Shown here one piece after another: positions 8,998 to 18,331 of a stretch of 64,000 bases of DNA. Numbering within the stretch: the stretch's first letter is position 1; every line of letters starts with the position of its first letter. The position numbers and the translations under genes are program-made. Source of the stretch: Gemmatimonadota bacterium (GTDB taxonomy: Bacteria > Latescibacterota > UBA2968 > GCA-2709665); the NCBI GenBank assembly GCA_028873695.1, contig JAPPNU010000067.1, positions 1-64,000 of the forward strand. Reading direction: 5' to 3'. The notes beneath the pieces were generated by a model. The model did not search any database. It was not told the origin of the DNA and saw only the letters and a program-made list of their open reading frames with translations.

Positions 8998-11676
8998 CTA
9001 ATGTTCCGGTTGACACATGATGGGCGGCGGCGGTGTACCGAATGAACGCACCGCGGGCCGCTTTGACGCGCCGCTGCTCTTGAACCGCGACAGCCCATCC
9101 ATCGCGATCGTTGCCCGGCCGCCGGTAGCTTCGTGGAAATTGTACCACTCATCGAATTGGTCGTGTCCCGCGTGGCTGAACAGGGTCGCGTCATTGCTCA
9201 ACATCTCCAGGCTCTGCCGGACCGCAGGATAGTCCTCGCTCACCAGCAGGATGACCGCCGCGCGAAAGGCCTTTTGGGACCGGGTGTGATTGGGCACGCG
9301 CCTCCCATGCTTCGCGATGATATCTTCGACGGTAAGTGTCTTGACCTTGCTTGCCGTAAATTCGTCAGGATCACCGCCACGCCCGGATTTCACAATCACG
9401 CCATCTTCCGCGACCCAGAGGTCGGGCACCTGCTCCGGTGGGATGAGTCCCGCCAGGTACAGCTCGAACGGACTGTACGGTCTGAGATTGCGCGCCAATC
9501 CTCCGGTGTGCACGTTCAGAGCGCTGTAGCGACCTCCCCCATGATCGACCAGATTGTCAATGTCAAATCCGCCCAGGATGCCGTTGGCGCTGGTGTAGTC
9601 CCAATGGGGTACGGCAGGCACCACGATGAAATTCGCCCAGCGGTGCATCAACTCGTGCAGCATGGGACCCTGGACCAGTGGCGAGTGTTCCAAGACCGAG
9701 GCGGAAACGTACGCGAAGAAAAGACCGCCCTGCAGTTTCCCCGCCGACCCCCAGCGATCGTTGAAAAAAGCACCTTTGCCGATACCCTGTACGTCGTTCC
9801 CGACGTCGGTATAGAAGGCGCCCCTGAACGCATCGGCATCGATCTGTGACCAGGACAGACTCGGAAGGAAGACCAGGAAATCGAACGCATCGCTGAAATA
9901 CGAATAGAAGCGCTTGGCGTATTCGTCCAGCGGCAAACGGCCTGCCGCAAGGTTTTCCGTGACCGGCAGGACGAACACGTTATCGTTGTATATTCGCGGA
10001 TCGGTAAAGACGATTGTCTCGTCGAACGAGACGCTGACGCCTCTGGCCCCGAGCGCCGGAACGTGTACGTTAATTGACGTGGCGCTCAGTGGGTTACCTT
10101 TCACGTAAACTCTGTCTCGGGAACCCAATCCTGTGTTTGCCACCAGCGGACCGAGATCCCTGATTCTGTTGTTATCAAGATGCAGTGCACCAAGGTTGGT
10201 CAGGCCGGACAGTGCAGATACGTCTGTTAATTTGTTTCCATTAAGTCCCAGGCGCCACAGGTTGGTCAGGTTGGATAGCGACGAAACCTCAACTATGGTG
10301 TTTTGATCAAGACGTAGCACCTCCAGTTTGGTCAAGTTGGATAGCGGCGATACGTCCGTGATGTTGTTGGAATAAAGGTTCAGGTGTGTCAGGCTGTTCA
10401 AGTCTGAGAACGACGACACGTCAGTGATGCTGTTCCATCTGAGATCCAATTCTTTCAGGATGGGCAATGCCGACAGCGACACATCGGTGATACGATTATT
10501 CCAGAGATCCAGACGCTCAAGTCTGGTCAAAGTAGATAGTGGTGACACGTTCGTGATGCCGTTGCTGGCAAGATTCAGGTACGTCAGGTTGATTAAATCG
10601 GACAAAACGGACAGATCCGTAATGTCGCAGTAGGCAAGATTTAAAGCCGAGAGTCCGGTCATGCGCAGGAGTTGCCGCCAGTCAGAAAGCCCGTTTTCGT
10701 AAAGATACAGAACTTGCAAGTTGATCAAGCCGAACAGGGAAGAAATGTCCGTGATGCCGTTGGCGCCAAGATTCAACAATGTCAAGTTGACGGCGTACTC
10801 AAGCCCGGTCAAGTCACTGATATCCCTCTTCTGTGCTTCGAGCCGCGTCAACGTCGCCATCTCGGCGCGTGTGATGGGAGCGCCGCTCGCCTTGCCCAGG
10901 CTGTCCTCGATAACGGCGCGCAGGTTCGCGTCGGGGATGGACACCGGCGAGGACGGCAGGGTTGGGCACGTCGTGCCGAACACCCTCGCAAAGGCCAGGA
11001 AATCCGACAGATCGACCGAGCCGTTGCCGTCCATATCTGTTCGCGCATCGTAATTTGCGTCCCCGGAACGGGTGCCGAAGCCCCCTGCAAAGGCCAGGAA
11101 ATCAGCCAGGTTCACGATCCCGTCGTCGTTGAAATCGCCGGGGCACGGCGGCGCCTGCGTAAAGGTCAGCATGGCAGGCGACACGTTCAGATTCTGCAAA
11201 CCCCCTGGGTCCGCCGTCGAGACTGATCGGATCGTCAGCACATCCGACGACGTAAGCGCACGGCTCGCCATCATGCCCGCCAGACCCAGATATCCACTCG
11301 ACGGAATCGTCACCGCAGACACGGACAGCATCGACAGCGTCGGGTTGCCTGTTGCCGAGACCCTGGACAGAAGCGTACCGCCGTTCAAGTCAGTCCCGGG
11401 AACGCCATCGATATAGCTGCCGAACGTCTTGCCGCGCAATGCCAGTTCGTCCGCATATTCCTGAATCTGTCTGCCCGCTGCACCCTGCGCGAATAGCTGA
11501 AATTGGATGCCGTCGCCCGCCTGTTTTTCCGGCATTTCCAGCGCGTTATTGTTCTGCGGAGGCGTCTCGATCTGCGTTTCCAGGCTTAGTTGCTGCCCAA
11601 ACAGGAGCCACGCCCATCCAGTGTGAATCGCCGTTGTTAACGCGGCGATCAGCAGTAATGTCCGTCTCGAATACAT
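8998..11676 (-). CDS. Secreted dockerin/LRR protein with C-terminal HELMH metalloprotease-like domain
   Basis: 892 residues. In order: signal peptide (1-28), cohesin-like domain (about 50-175), two-loop dockerin (178-237), VSIPDANLRAVIEDSLG cap and internalin-type LRRs (245-525), and a C-terminal domain (530-892) with no obvious close relative. The last domain contains HELMHRW at His674-Glu675-His678, the HExxH signature of zincin metallopeptidases. A possible third ligand is among the downstream His/Asp/Glu residues (HWDY, DHGGG, FELYL), but this cannot be settled by eye. Peptidase function is inferred from the motif only. The N-terminus and upstream DNA are duplicated at 21-674; the LRR cap is shared with the subtilase at 2881-7680. 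Confidence 0.8.
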   Translation of the reverse strand: MYSRRTLLLIAALTTAIHTGWAWLLFGQQLSLETQIETPPQNNNALEMPEKQAGDGIQFQLFAQGAAGRQIQEYADELALRGKTFGSYIDGVPGTDLNGGTLLSRVSATGNPTLSMLSVSAVTIPSSGYLGLAGMMASRALTSSDVLTIRSVSTADPGGLQNLNVSPAMLTFTQAPPCPGDFNDDGIVNLADFLAFAGGFGTRSGDANYDARTDMDGNGSVDLSDFLAFARVFGTTCPTLPSSPVSIPDANLRAVIEDSLGKASGAPITRAEMATLTRLEAQKRDISDLTGLEYAVNLTLLNLGANGITDISSLFGLINLQVLYLYENGLSDWRQLLRMTGLSALNLAYCDITDLSVLSDLINLTYLNLASNGITNVSPLSTLTRLERLDLWNNRITDVSLSALPILKELDLRWNSITDVSSFSDLNSLTHLNLYSNNITDVSPLSNLTKLEVLRLDQNTIVEVSSLSNLTNLWRLGLNGNKLTDVSALSGLTNLGALHLDNNRIRDLGPLVANTGLGSRDRVYVKGNPLSATSINVHVPALGARGVSVSFDETIVFTDPRIYNDNVFVLPVTENLAAGRLPLDEYAKRFYSYFSDAFDFLVFLPSLSWSQIDADAFRGAFYTDVGNDVQGIGKGAFFNDRWGSAGKLQGGLFFAYVSASVLEHSPLVQGPMLHELMHRWANFIVVPAVPHWDYTSANGILGGFDIDNLVDHGGGRYSALNVHTGGLARNLRPYSPFELYLAGLIPPEQVPDLWVAEDGVIVKSGRGGDPDEFTASKVKTLTVEDIIAKHGRRVPNHTRSQKAFRAAVILLVSEDYPAVRQSLEMLSNDATLFSHAGHDQFDEWYNFHEATGGRATIAMDGLSRFKSSGASKRPAVRSFGTPPPPIMCQPEH

Positions 11677-11882
11677 TCAACAATCTCCAATTGCGATGGG
11701 TCTGGGAGTATATCGATCGGGGAACGCTGTCCGATCACTCCTGCGTGGGTCACCGGGTAAACCAATCCGGCCGGACGGGTACGCACGCTTGCTTGATTCC
11801 TGAATTCAGAAGACATCGTCATGTCGCCAACCCGTAAGACCGTTTCAATGAGATTGCCCCGATCCGCAGACAGGGACGGACG
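11052..11882. repeat. Segmental duplication, copy 2 (pairs with 48-882)
   Basis: This matches the 5' coding and upstream DNA of the 21-674 gene. Here the dockerin and downstream domains are intact, so this copy is more likely the ancestral form. Confidence 0.75.
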
Positions 11883-11910
11883 GCTAACCCGGATCATTCA
11901 CGAAAAGAGT

Positions 11911-12256
11911 TAGTTTCCTTGTACAAGAGGTTGTTTATCCCTATATTTGGGGGTGAGAAAATAGAACAACCTGAAGAAAGGAAACTACCGAGGCACAAGA
12001 TAAGTAAACAGCGTTGAGATTTGCAAGCAATGCGGGCAAGAAAGTCCAAGCGGACTTTTACGGCGGCGTGACGAGCAGCGACGGCGGTACGATGCTTTTG
12101 CGGAAGTTGGAGTCGCGCAAGGGCATCTTAATTCGGATCGTCGGTGCGCTTTGTGACGGGCGTCACCAGGGTTATGTCGCGCATTCGTATCGGGACCTTA
12201 TTAGGCAACGGGTGTTCCAGATCGCCTGCGGTTACGTGGATGCCAACGACAGCAAG
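11911..12256 (+). mobile_element. IS1380-type insertion sequence, 5' remnant
   Basis: An inverted pair TAGTTTCCTT (11911-11920) / AAGGAAACTA (11978-11987), nested with AGGTTGTT (11928-11935) / AACAACCT (11965-11972), precedes a transposase-like frame. Such a palindromic leader before the gene suits an insertion-sequence end. Sequence similar to the transposase stops at about 12256, where a dispersed repeat begins. No right end is seen. Confidence 0.6.
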
Positions 12257-12310
12257 ACCATGATGCGGGCAGACAGGAATGTCCGCCCCACCCTCATGTT
12301 CGGGGTATGA
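12014..12310 (+). pseudogene. IS1380-family transposase, N-terminal fragment
   Basis: About 80 residues match the start of IS1380-family transposases: KVQADFYGGVTSSDGGTMLLRKLE, RHQGYVAHSYRDLIRQRVFQIACGYVDAND. Intact relatives exceed 400 residues and carry the DDE core downstream. Here the frame runs into dispersed-repeat sequence (RADRNVRPT) and stops, so no catalytic part remains. It opens at TTG at 12014. It is a dead fragment. Confidence 0.75.
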
Positions 12311-12480
12311 CAACGGGAAGATCGAGTGCAGACCAGGAAGGATATGCGAGGACCAGAGGCGGACGTGCTGCCTCCTGGGTATCGACACCTGTAAGGCGCG
12401 CGGGGATGATCAAATGCTGCAGGAGATCCTTCGTCGGCCTGGGGGGCCTCCTCTGGATGACAGTCAGGGAATCGAGTGCA
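12249..12480 (+). repeat. Dispersed intergenic repeat, copy 3
   Basis: This carries the GATGCGGGCAGACAGGAATG segment, then the TGCTGCCTCCTGGGTATCGAC part, then CTGCAGGAGATCCTTCGTCGG and GGCCTCCTCTGGATGACAGT. It truncates the transposase fragment. Confidence 0.75.
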
Positions 12481-12555
12481 AGCGAGGAAAGATGCGTGGA
12501 AAGGAGGGATTGTGCTGAAGGAAGGGGCAATCTGACACCAACGCGTGCGCCGCGT

Positions 12556-14487
12556 CTACCGATCGAAGAAATACTGCTCGGTATGGGTGTAGCCCGGGGT
12601 GAGCAGCGGGTTGTCGCCCAGGCCGGTTTCGGGGACGTTTCGGAAATCGTTCTTGACCACGAACACCTGGTCGAACCCGCCGCACACACCGATTCGCCAG
12701 AGATTCTCCGAGTGCATGCGCACGGCCTGCTTCACGAGCGCCACCTGTTCGTCCTCGTCCATCGTGGTCATCGCCTGCTCGTAGATCTCCACGATGCGGG
12801 CGATTTCTCCGGTCGGTCTTTCTCCCGCCCTGCCCCCGCTGCTGTACCAGAGTCCGTGGAGCGGCGCCCAGTACGCCGTTGACGCCGACGGGAAGAACCA
12901 TACGGGATCCATCAGCGGCCGAAACCCGCCCGACGCTGCGTATACGGAGACGTGATGTTCGCCGGCCGTCGCGCGCGTCACCCACAGCGCCACGTCTTCG
13001 GGTTTGACCGTGGACTGGATGCCCAGCGCGGTCCACTGGGAGGCCAGCAATTCCGCCACGTCCACGTAGGCGGTGCCCGGCGTGAATCCGGCAATCGTGA
13101 ACTTCAGCCGCTTGCCGTCGGGGCGCAGCCGAAAACCCGCACTGTCCCGCCTGTCCAGCCCGATCTCGTCCAGAAGCCGGTTCGCCCGGTCCGGATCATA
13201 CTGGATGTACAGTGTATCGGTACTCGGTACACCGTGCAGTTCATCCGTATACGGGACGACCTGTCTGGGTTCGGTGACGCCCATGTAGAAGAGGTCGATA
13301 ATCTGTCGCCGGTCGATCCCTAGCGACAGCGCCCGCCTGAATCGCCGGTTCCTGAGCAGAGCGCCCATTACCGGGTCCTGGTGGGCGTAATTCTGATTCA
13401 GATACACGGTGCCCTGCCCCGTCGTCGCCGGCTTCCAGCGCAGGACCCGGTATCCGCCGCTCTCCCGGTGCTCCATCAGCAGCGGGTAGTTCATGAACTC
13501 CACCCGCCGGCTCTGCATATCGATCTCTCCGGCGATGGCCTTGAGCGTCACCGTCTCCGCGCTCTGCACGAGCGTCATCTCCACCCTGTCGATATACGGA
13601 AGCTGGTTGCCCGCCGGGTCCACCTTCCAGTAATACGGATTGCGCTCCGCGATGAAGATGGCCGCGTCCGCTCCGGTCCTAGCCTGCCACGCGCACAGGA
13701 CCGGACGATCCGGATTCAGAAATGCGATGCTCCTGGTATCGTACAGCGCCATCCAGGTGTCGTACCCCTCGGCGACCACGACGGCGTCCAGTTCGGCTTT
13801 CGGAACGTAGCTGGGGTGGAACTGCTTGAGATAGTGCTTCGGCGGCGGCCCGGCGACGATGTCCGTCCAGGATGCCAGCCACTGCAGGATCACGCCGTTC
13901 GGCTTCACGAAACGAAACCGGATGGTATGGTCGTCCACGCGCTCGACAACGCCCAGTTCACCCGCGATCGTGAGCCAACTCGGCTTGACGGGATTCAGGT
14001 CGTCGTTCAGGATCACGTCTTCGTACCAGAACATGTAGTCGTCGGCCGTGAACGGCGCCCCGTCGGACCACCGAATCCCCTTTCGCAGATGGAAGGTGAA
14101 TTCCCGGCCGTCTTCCGAAACGTCCCAGGAGTGTGCGAGATTGGGCTCCACCCTTGCGTAGTCCTTGGACCAACGCAGAAGCGGATCGTAGGTCAGCCGC
14201 ATCCACCCGGCCCGATCCGGCATGCCCATGTGCACCCGACGCCACGTCCCGCCGTACCGGCCGACGCGCTCCACCGGCTGCACCACCGCCGGCGCATCGG
14301 GCAACCGCTCCCGCAATGGCGGAAGCACCCCCGCCGCAACGCGTTCCCGGAGCATCGGCGCTTCATTCAGCGCCGCATCGGAAGCCCGCGTTTCAGCAGC
14401 GAAAGGCGAATACAGCCACGCGAGCAAAATGAATGAGTGGGCCAGGATGCCCGCGTTGCGGCAGGCTGTCTTGTGGAAGACTTTCAT
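12556..14487 (-). CDS. Peptide ABC transporter, periplasmic substrate-binding protein
   Basis: A 643-residue extracytoplasmic solute-binding protein, family 5 (DppA/OppA type). The N-terminus MKVFHKTACRNAG-ILAHSFILLAWL is a signal peptide. The mature part has the large-subfamily mark VGRYGGTWRR and the family signatures LRKGIRWSDGAPFTADDYMFW and RRFRRALSLGIDRRQI. It delivers peptides or related solutes to the permease encoded upstream. The ATG at 14487 overlaps the TGA of the preceding ATPase gene (ATGA), so translation is coupled; the longer frame upstream is not needed. It is the last gene of the operon. The substrate cannot be told from sequence. Confidence 0.92.
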   Translation of the reverse strand: MKVFHKTACRNAGILAHSFILLAWLYSPFAAETRASDAALNEAPMLRERVAAGVLPPLRERLPDAPAVVQPVERVGRYGGTWRRVHMGMPDRAGWMRLTYDPLLRWSKDYARVEPNLAHSWDVSEDGREFTFHLRKGIRWSDGAPFTADDYMFWYEDVILNDDLNPVKPSWLTIAGELGVVERVDDHTIRFRFVKPNGVILQWLASWTDIVAGPPPKHYLKQFHPSYVPKAELDAVVVAEGYDTWMALYDTRSIAFLNPDRPVLCAWQARTGADAAIFIAERNPYYWKVDPAGNQLPYIDRVEMTLVQSAETVTLKAIAGEIDMQSRRVEFMNYPLLMEHRESGGYRVLRWKPATTGQGTVYLNQNYAHQDPVMGALLRNRRFRRALSLGIDRRQIIDLFYMGVTEPRQVVPYTDELHGVPSTDTLYIQYDPDRANRLLDEIGLDRRDSAGFRLRPDGKRLKFTIAGFTPGTAYVDVAELLASQWTALGIQSTVKPEDVALWVTRATAGEHHVSVYAASGGFRPLMDPVWFFPSASTAYWAPLHGLWYSSGGRAGERPTGEIARIVEIYEQAMTTMDEDEQVALVKQAVRMHSENLWRIGVCGGFDQVFVVKNDFRNVPETGLGDNPLLTPGYTHTEQYFFDR

Positions 14488-15518
14488 GCTTCGATGCCGA
14501 TCAGGTTTAACGTGTCGCTGAAATGGCAGCGCACGTAATGCGGGTCTGAATCCACCGGCGCTACGTTGACGAGTTCCGGCGATTCCTCCCGGCACACGTC
14601 CTCCGCGTACGGGCAGCGTGGATGGAAATAGCACCCTGACGGCGGATTGGCCGGATCGGCCACTTCGCCCTGCAGCAGGATCTTCCGCTTCTTGTACGAG
14701 GGATCGGGTTTGGGGACCGCCGACAGCAGCGCTTCGGTATAGGGATGTTTCGGCGTGGCGAACAACGTCTCCTCGTCCGCCAGTTCAACGATCTGCCCCA
14801 CGTACATGATGGCGATCCGGTCGCTGATGTGTTCCACCACCGCCAGATCGTGGGAGATGAACAGATACGTGAGTCCCATCCGCTCCTGCAGTTCCTGGAG
14901 CAGATTCAACACCTGCGCCTGGACCGAAACGTCCAGCGCCGAAACGGGTTCATCACCGATGATCAGCCGGGGATTCAGCGCCAGGGCCCTGGCGACGCCG
15001 ATCCGCTGCCGCTGGCCGCCGCTGAACGCGTGGGGATAGCGGCGCATGAACTGGGGGTCCAGCCCCACGACCCTGAGTAATTCCGCGACGCGGTCCTCCA
15101 GTTCGGCGCCGCGGGTGATCCGGTTCACCACCAGCGGCTCCGCCACGACGTCGAAGACGGTCATCCGGGGATTCAGGGACGAATAGGGATCCTGAAACAC
15201 CATCTGCATATGTCTGCGGAACGTCCTCAGCTCCCTCCGCGACAGCCGGCAGACGTCGACCATCGTTCCCCCGTCCTCAAAGAGCACCTCGCCGTCGGTG
15301 GGTTCGATCGCGCGGAGTATGCTCCTGCCGACCGTAGTCTTGCCGCACCCGCTCTCGCCGATCAGGCCGAGCGTCTCCTGTTTCTTTACGGCGAAACTGA
15401 CGCCGTCCACGGCCTTCACCTGCCCCACCACGCGTTTCAGAAACCCTTCGGTAATGGGGAAGTACTTCCGCAGGTTCTTCACGTCCAGGAGTACGGAATT
15501 GCTATCGGACATGGTCAA
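14484..15518 (-). CDS. Peptide ABC transporter ATP-binding protein (DppF/OppF-like)
   Basis: 344 residues with Walker A GESGCGKTT, Q-loop, signature SGGQRQR and Walker B LIIGDEPVSALD, then the oligopeptide C-terminal extension with its cysteines (GCYFHPRCPYAEDVC), which in this family can hold an iron-sulfur cluster. It pairs with the second ATPase (16033-17049) to drive import. The spacing to that gene is unusually large because a repeat block lies between them. It overlaps the binding-protein gene by four bases. Confidence 0.93.
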   Translation of the reverse strand: MTMSDSNSVLLDVKNLRKYFPITEGFLKRVVGQVKAVDGVSFAVKKQETLGLIGESGCGKTTVGRSILRAIEPTDGEVLFEDGGTMVDVCRLSRRELRTFRRHMQMVFQDPYSSLNPRMTVFDVVAEPLVVNRITRGAELEDRVAELLRVVGLDPQFMRRYPHAFSGGQRQRIGVARALALNPRLIIGDEPVSALDVSVQAQVLNLLQELQERMGLTYLFISHDLAVVEHISDRIAIMYVGQIVELADEETLFATPKHPYTEALLSAVPKPDPSYKKRKILLQGEVADPANPPSGCYFHPRCPYAEDVCREESPELVNVAPVDSDPHYVRCHFSDTLNLIGIEA

Positions 15519-15574
15519 TTTTCCTTGCGAACGGTCGGACTCATCGATTTAGCCTCAATTCGAAAAAAGACAAC

Positions 15575-15682
15575 AGTCAATTTACCACAAAAAGCACAAA
15601 AGGCACAGAAGGGGACGGCGCCAAAACGGGGCATTGAGGTCGTTCATAAGGTTGAGATTTCCCGTCACGTCCAGTGACTTCA
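15575..15682 (+). repeat. Dispersed repeat (TTACCACAAAAAGCACAAAA type), copy in the peptide operon
   Basis: TTACCACAAAAAGCACAAAAGGCACAGAAG at 15579-15608 is the reverse complement of a stretch near 58438-58470. The following GAGGTCGT and CACGTCCAGTGAC words recur, inverted, at 58370-58412. It lies between the two ATPase genes. Confidence 0.65.
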
Positions 15683-15799
15683 ATTATCCGGAACCGTTGA
15701 CGTCAGTTCGCCTTTGTTCTTCTGCATTTATTCGACATTCAGGTCACCAGAAAATTTCGAATCAAGGTTTGACCGGAAGAGGGAGCATTTGTCCTGCTC

Positions 15800-16055
15800 T
15801 TGACTCTCATCCTGCATTGGTTTTTGAACCTGCTCTTTGCTTCTAATCCTGCTCAATCCTGGTCGATTCTGATCTTGCTCTTTGTATCTAATCCTGTTAA
15901 TCCTGATCCGGTTTTGATCTTGGCTGCTAATCCTGCCTAATCCTGTTAGTCCTGGTCCGGTTTTGCCCTTAGCTTCTAATCCTGCTAATCCTGTTAATCC
16001 TGTTAATCCTGGTCCGGTTCTGATCTTGGCTTCTAATCCTGCTTAATCCTGGTCG
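15800..16055. repeat. Imperfect tandem AATCCTG repeat between the two ATPase genes
   Basis: Degenerate units of the form CTAATCCTGTTAATCCTG followed by GTCCGGTTTTGATCTTGG recur at least four times. The block reaches into the 3' end of the 16033-17049 gene: its last codons (RIKQD and stop) are made of repeat sequence. Confidence 0.75.
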
Positions 16056-17049
16056 GTTCGGAATACAGAAAACAGCTCACGCCGTGCTCGGAGCCGACCG
16101 TCGTCAGCTCCGGCTCGTACCGGTCGCACACGCCGTCTATCCGGTCCGGGCACCGCGGATGGAACATGCAGCCGTTGGGCAGTTCGTACGGATTCGGCAC
16201 CGATCCTTCGATGGACAGCAGTCCTTCCTTCGCCTTGTGTCCCAGCCTTGGAATGGACTTCAGCAGGGCGCGTGTATACGGATGTTTCGGATCGTTGAAA
16301 ATGGTCTCGCAACGGGCGAACTCGACGACTCTGCCCAGGTACATCACCATCGCGTGGTCGGCCAACTCCGCCACCACACCCAGATTGTGCGTAATCATCA
16401 TTATGGAGGTCTGGATCTCCTCCTGCAGTGCGTTCAGCAGGTCCAGAATCTGCGCCTGCGTGGTTACGTCCAGGGCCGTGGTGGGCTCGTCGGCGATCAG
16501 CAGGCGCGGCCGGCAGGACAGACTCATGGCGATCATCGCCCGCTGCCGCATGCCCCCGCTCAGCTGATGGGGATAGGCGTCCACCCTCCGCTCCGGCTCC
16601 GGGATACCGCACTTGCGAAGCATATCGACGGCGATTTCACGCGCCTCCTTCCGGTCCGCGTTCCGATGCAGCCGGATGGCCTCTTCGATCTGGTTCCCGA
16701 TGGTATGGACCGGACTAAGGCAGGTCATGGGCTCCTGAAACATCATGGCGATTTCCTTGCCGCGGATATTCCGGATCTCCCTGCCGTTCGGCTTCAGCTT
16801 TGCCAGGTCGACGACCTTCCCGTTGCCTTGCAGCAGCACCTCCCCCGAGACGATCCGGCCGTTTTTGGGCAGAATCTGGAGAATGGACTGGGCCGTCACG
16901 CTCTTGCCGCAACCGCTTTCCCCCACCACGCCCAGCGTTTCACCCTTCATGATCCGGAAATCCACCCCGTCCACGGCCCGTACCGTACCTTCGTCGGAGA
17001 AGAAATGCGCCCGCAGATCGCGGACTTCGAGCAGAACCGATGGGTCCAT
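16033..17049 (-). CDS. Peptide ABC transporter ATP-binding protein (DppD/OppD-like)
   Basis: 338 residues. Walker A GESGCGKS, Q-loop FQEPMTCLSPVHT, signature LSGGMRQR, Walker B LLIADEPTTALD, H-loop MITHNL, and the oligopeptide C-terminal region GCMFHPRCPDRIDGVC. It is the first of two ATPases of the importer. It starts nine bases after the stop of the permease gene. The C-terminal residues RIKQD are encoded by the AATCCTG repeat, so the original end of the gene has been replaced or extended. Confidence 0.93.
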   Translation of the reverse strand: MDPSVLLEVRDLRAHFFSDEGTVRAVDGVDFRIMKGETLGVVGESGCGKSVTAQSILQILPKNGRIVSGEVLLQGNGKVVDLAKLKPNGREIRNIRGKEIAMMFQEPMTCLSPVHTIGNQIEEAIRLHRNADRKEAREIAVDMLRKCGIPEPERRVDAYPHQLSGGMRQRAMIAMSLSCRPRLLIADEPTTALDVTTQAQILDLLNALQEEIQTSIMMITHNLGVVAELADHAMVMYLGRVVEFARCETIFNDPKHPYTRALLKSIPRLGHKAKEGLLSIEGSVPNPYELPNGCMFHPRCPDRIDGVCDRYEPELTTVGSEHGVSCFLYSEPTRIKQD

Positions 17050-17058
17050 AATTCCCTT

Positions 17059-18234
17059 CTACCTGGTATACGGATCGGCTGCGTCTCTCAGCCCATCCCC
17101 CAGGAAGTTGAAGGCCAGCACCGCGACGATGACGAACGCGCCCGGCAGCAGCAGCCAGGGGAAATGCGCCACCGCACGGATGTTCATCGCGTCCTGCAAC
17201 AGCACCCCCCAGCTGATGGCGGGGGAACGCAATCCCAGCCCGATGAAGCTCAGCGCCGTCTCGCCCAGAATCATCTGCGGTACCGCCAGCGTGAGCGCGG
17301 CGATGATATAACTCAGGAACGAAGGCACCATGTGTTTGGCGATGATCCGGCTCTCGCGGGCGCCGCCCAGGCGTGCCGCCATCACGAAATCCTCCTCCCT
17401 CAATGCCAGAAACCGCCCGCGCACCACCCGAGCGAGGCCGGTCCAGCCAACGAAGGCCAGAATGATCGTGATGCCGAAATAGACGCGGATGATCGGCCAG
17501 TCGGGCGGCAGCGCCGCGCTGAGCGTCATCCAGAGCGGCAGGCCCGGAATGCCCATGATGAATTCGATCAGCCGCTGGATCACATCGTCGATTCTCCCGC
17601 CGAAATAGCCTGAGATGCCGCCCATGATCAATCCCAGCACGAAGCTGATGGCAATGCCGATCAGGCCGATGGACAAGGATATCCGCGCGCCGTAGGCAAT
17701 TCGCGATAGCAGGTCCCTGCCCATCCGGTCCGCGCCCAGCAGGAACAGGCGTTCGCCGTTGTCGAGACCGATCAGGTGGCGTTGCATCGGGACCCACCCC
17801 CACAACGTATAGGGATCGCCCGCGACGAAGAATCGTATCGGAAAGCGTTCGGAGCGGTCTTCGTGATAGGAGAGGCGGAGCGTGACGGGGTCGCGCTGCT
17901 GGATGTGCCGGTAGACGAAGGGCCTGAAATGAAACGCCCCGTCTGCGTCGAAGAAACGAACCTTCTGAGGAGGCGCGTGGATGTATTTCGTGTTCAGGCG
18001 GTGCGGATCGTGCGGCGCGACGAACTCGCAGAATGCAGCCACGAGATAGAAGAGAATCAGGACCGCGCCCGCGATCTTCGCCAGCTGGTGTTTCCGGAAC
18101 TTCCACCACATCAGCCGCCACTGGGAAGCAACGAGCACCCGCGCTCCGGTATCCTCGCCGGTAACGCGGCCCTTGCGACGGCGACGAAATCCCGGAAATC
18201 CGTTCTCCCGCAGCGTCCCGAATATACCCCTCAA
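17059..18234 (-). CDS. Peptide ABC transporter permease (DppC/OppC-like)
   Basis: 391 residues with a cytoplasmic N-terminus, a first membrane helix (about 55-75), a periplasmic loop longer than in textbook DppC (about 78-165), then five membrane helices containing the EAA-type motif AARLGGARESRIIAKHMVPS, which contacts the ATPases. The sequence GADRMGRDLLSRIAYGARISL is typical of the family. It forms a heterodimeric channel with the 18332-19318 product. Confidence 0.93.
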   Translation of the reverse strand: MRGIFGTLRENGFPGFRRRRKGRVTGEDTGARVLVASQWRLMWWKFRKHQLAKIAGAVLILFYLVAAFCEFVAPHDPHRLNTKYIHAPPQKVRFFDADGAFHFRPFVYRHIQQRDPVTLRLSYHEDRSERFPIRFFVAGDPYTLWGWVPMQRHLIGLDNGERLFLLGADRMGRDLLSRIAYGARISLSIGLIGIAISFVLGLIMGGISGYFGGRIDDVIQRLIEFIMGIPGLPLWMTLSAALPPDWPIIRVYFGITIILAFVGWTGLARVVRGRFLALREEDFVMAARLGGARESRIIAKHMVPSFLSYIIAALTLAVPQMILGETALSFIGLGLRSPAISWGVLLQDAMNIRAVAHFPWLLLPGAFVIVAVLAFNFLGDGLRDAADPYTR

Positions 18235-18331
18235 CGACCTGGGCGGAAGCGGATTCTCCGAGCGTGTTCTGTCCTGTGATTCCGTAGCGATCTTAATAGA
18301 CTCCTATCCGTTCTTCCGAATATCCGGTTGT

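Noticed and set aside
16084..17613. 509-codon plus-strand frame opposite the peptide transporter genes
   Set aside because: Antisense to well-supported ATPase and permease genes; the composition (Gln/His/Arg-rich) is that of a shadow frame.
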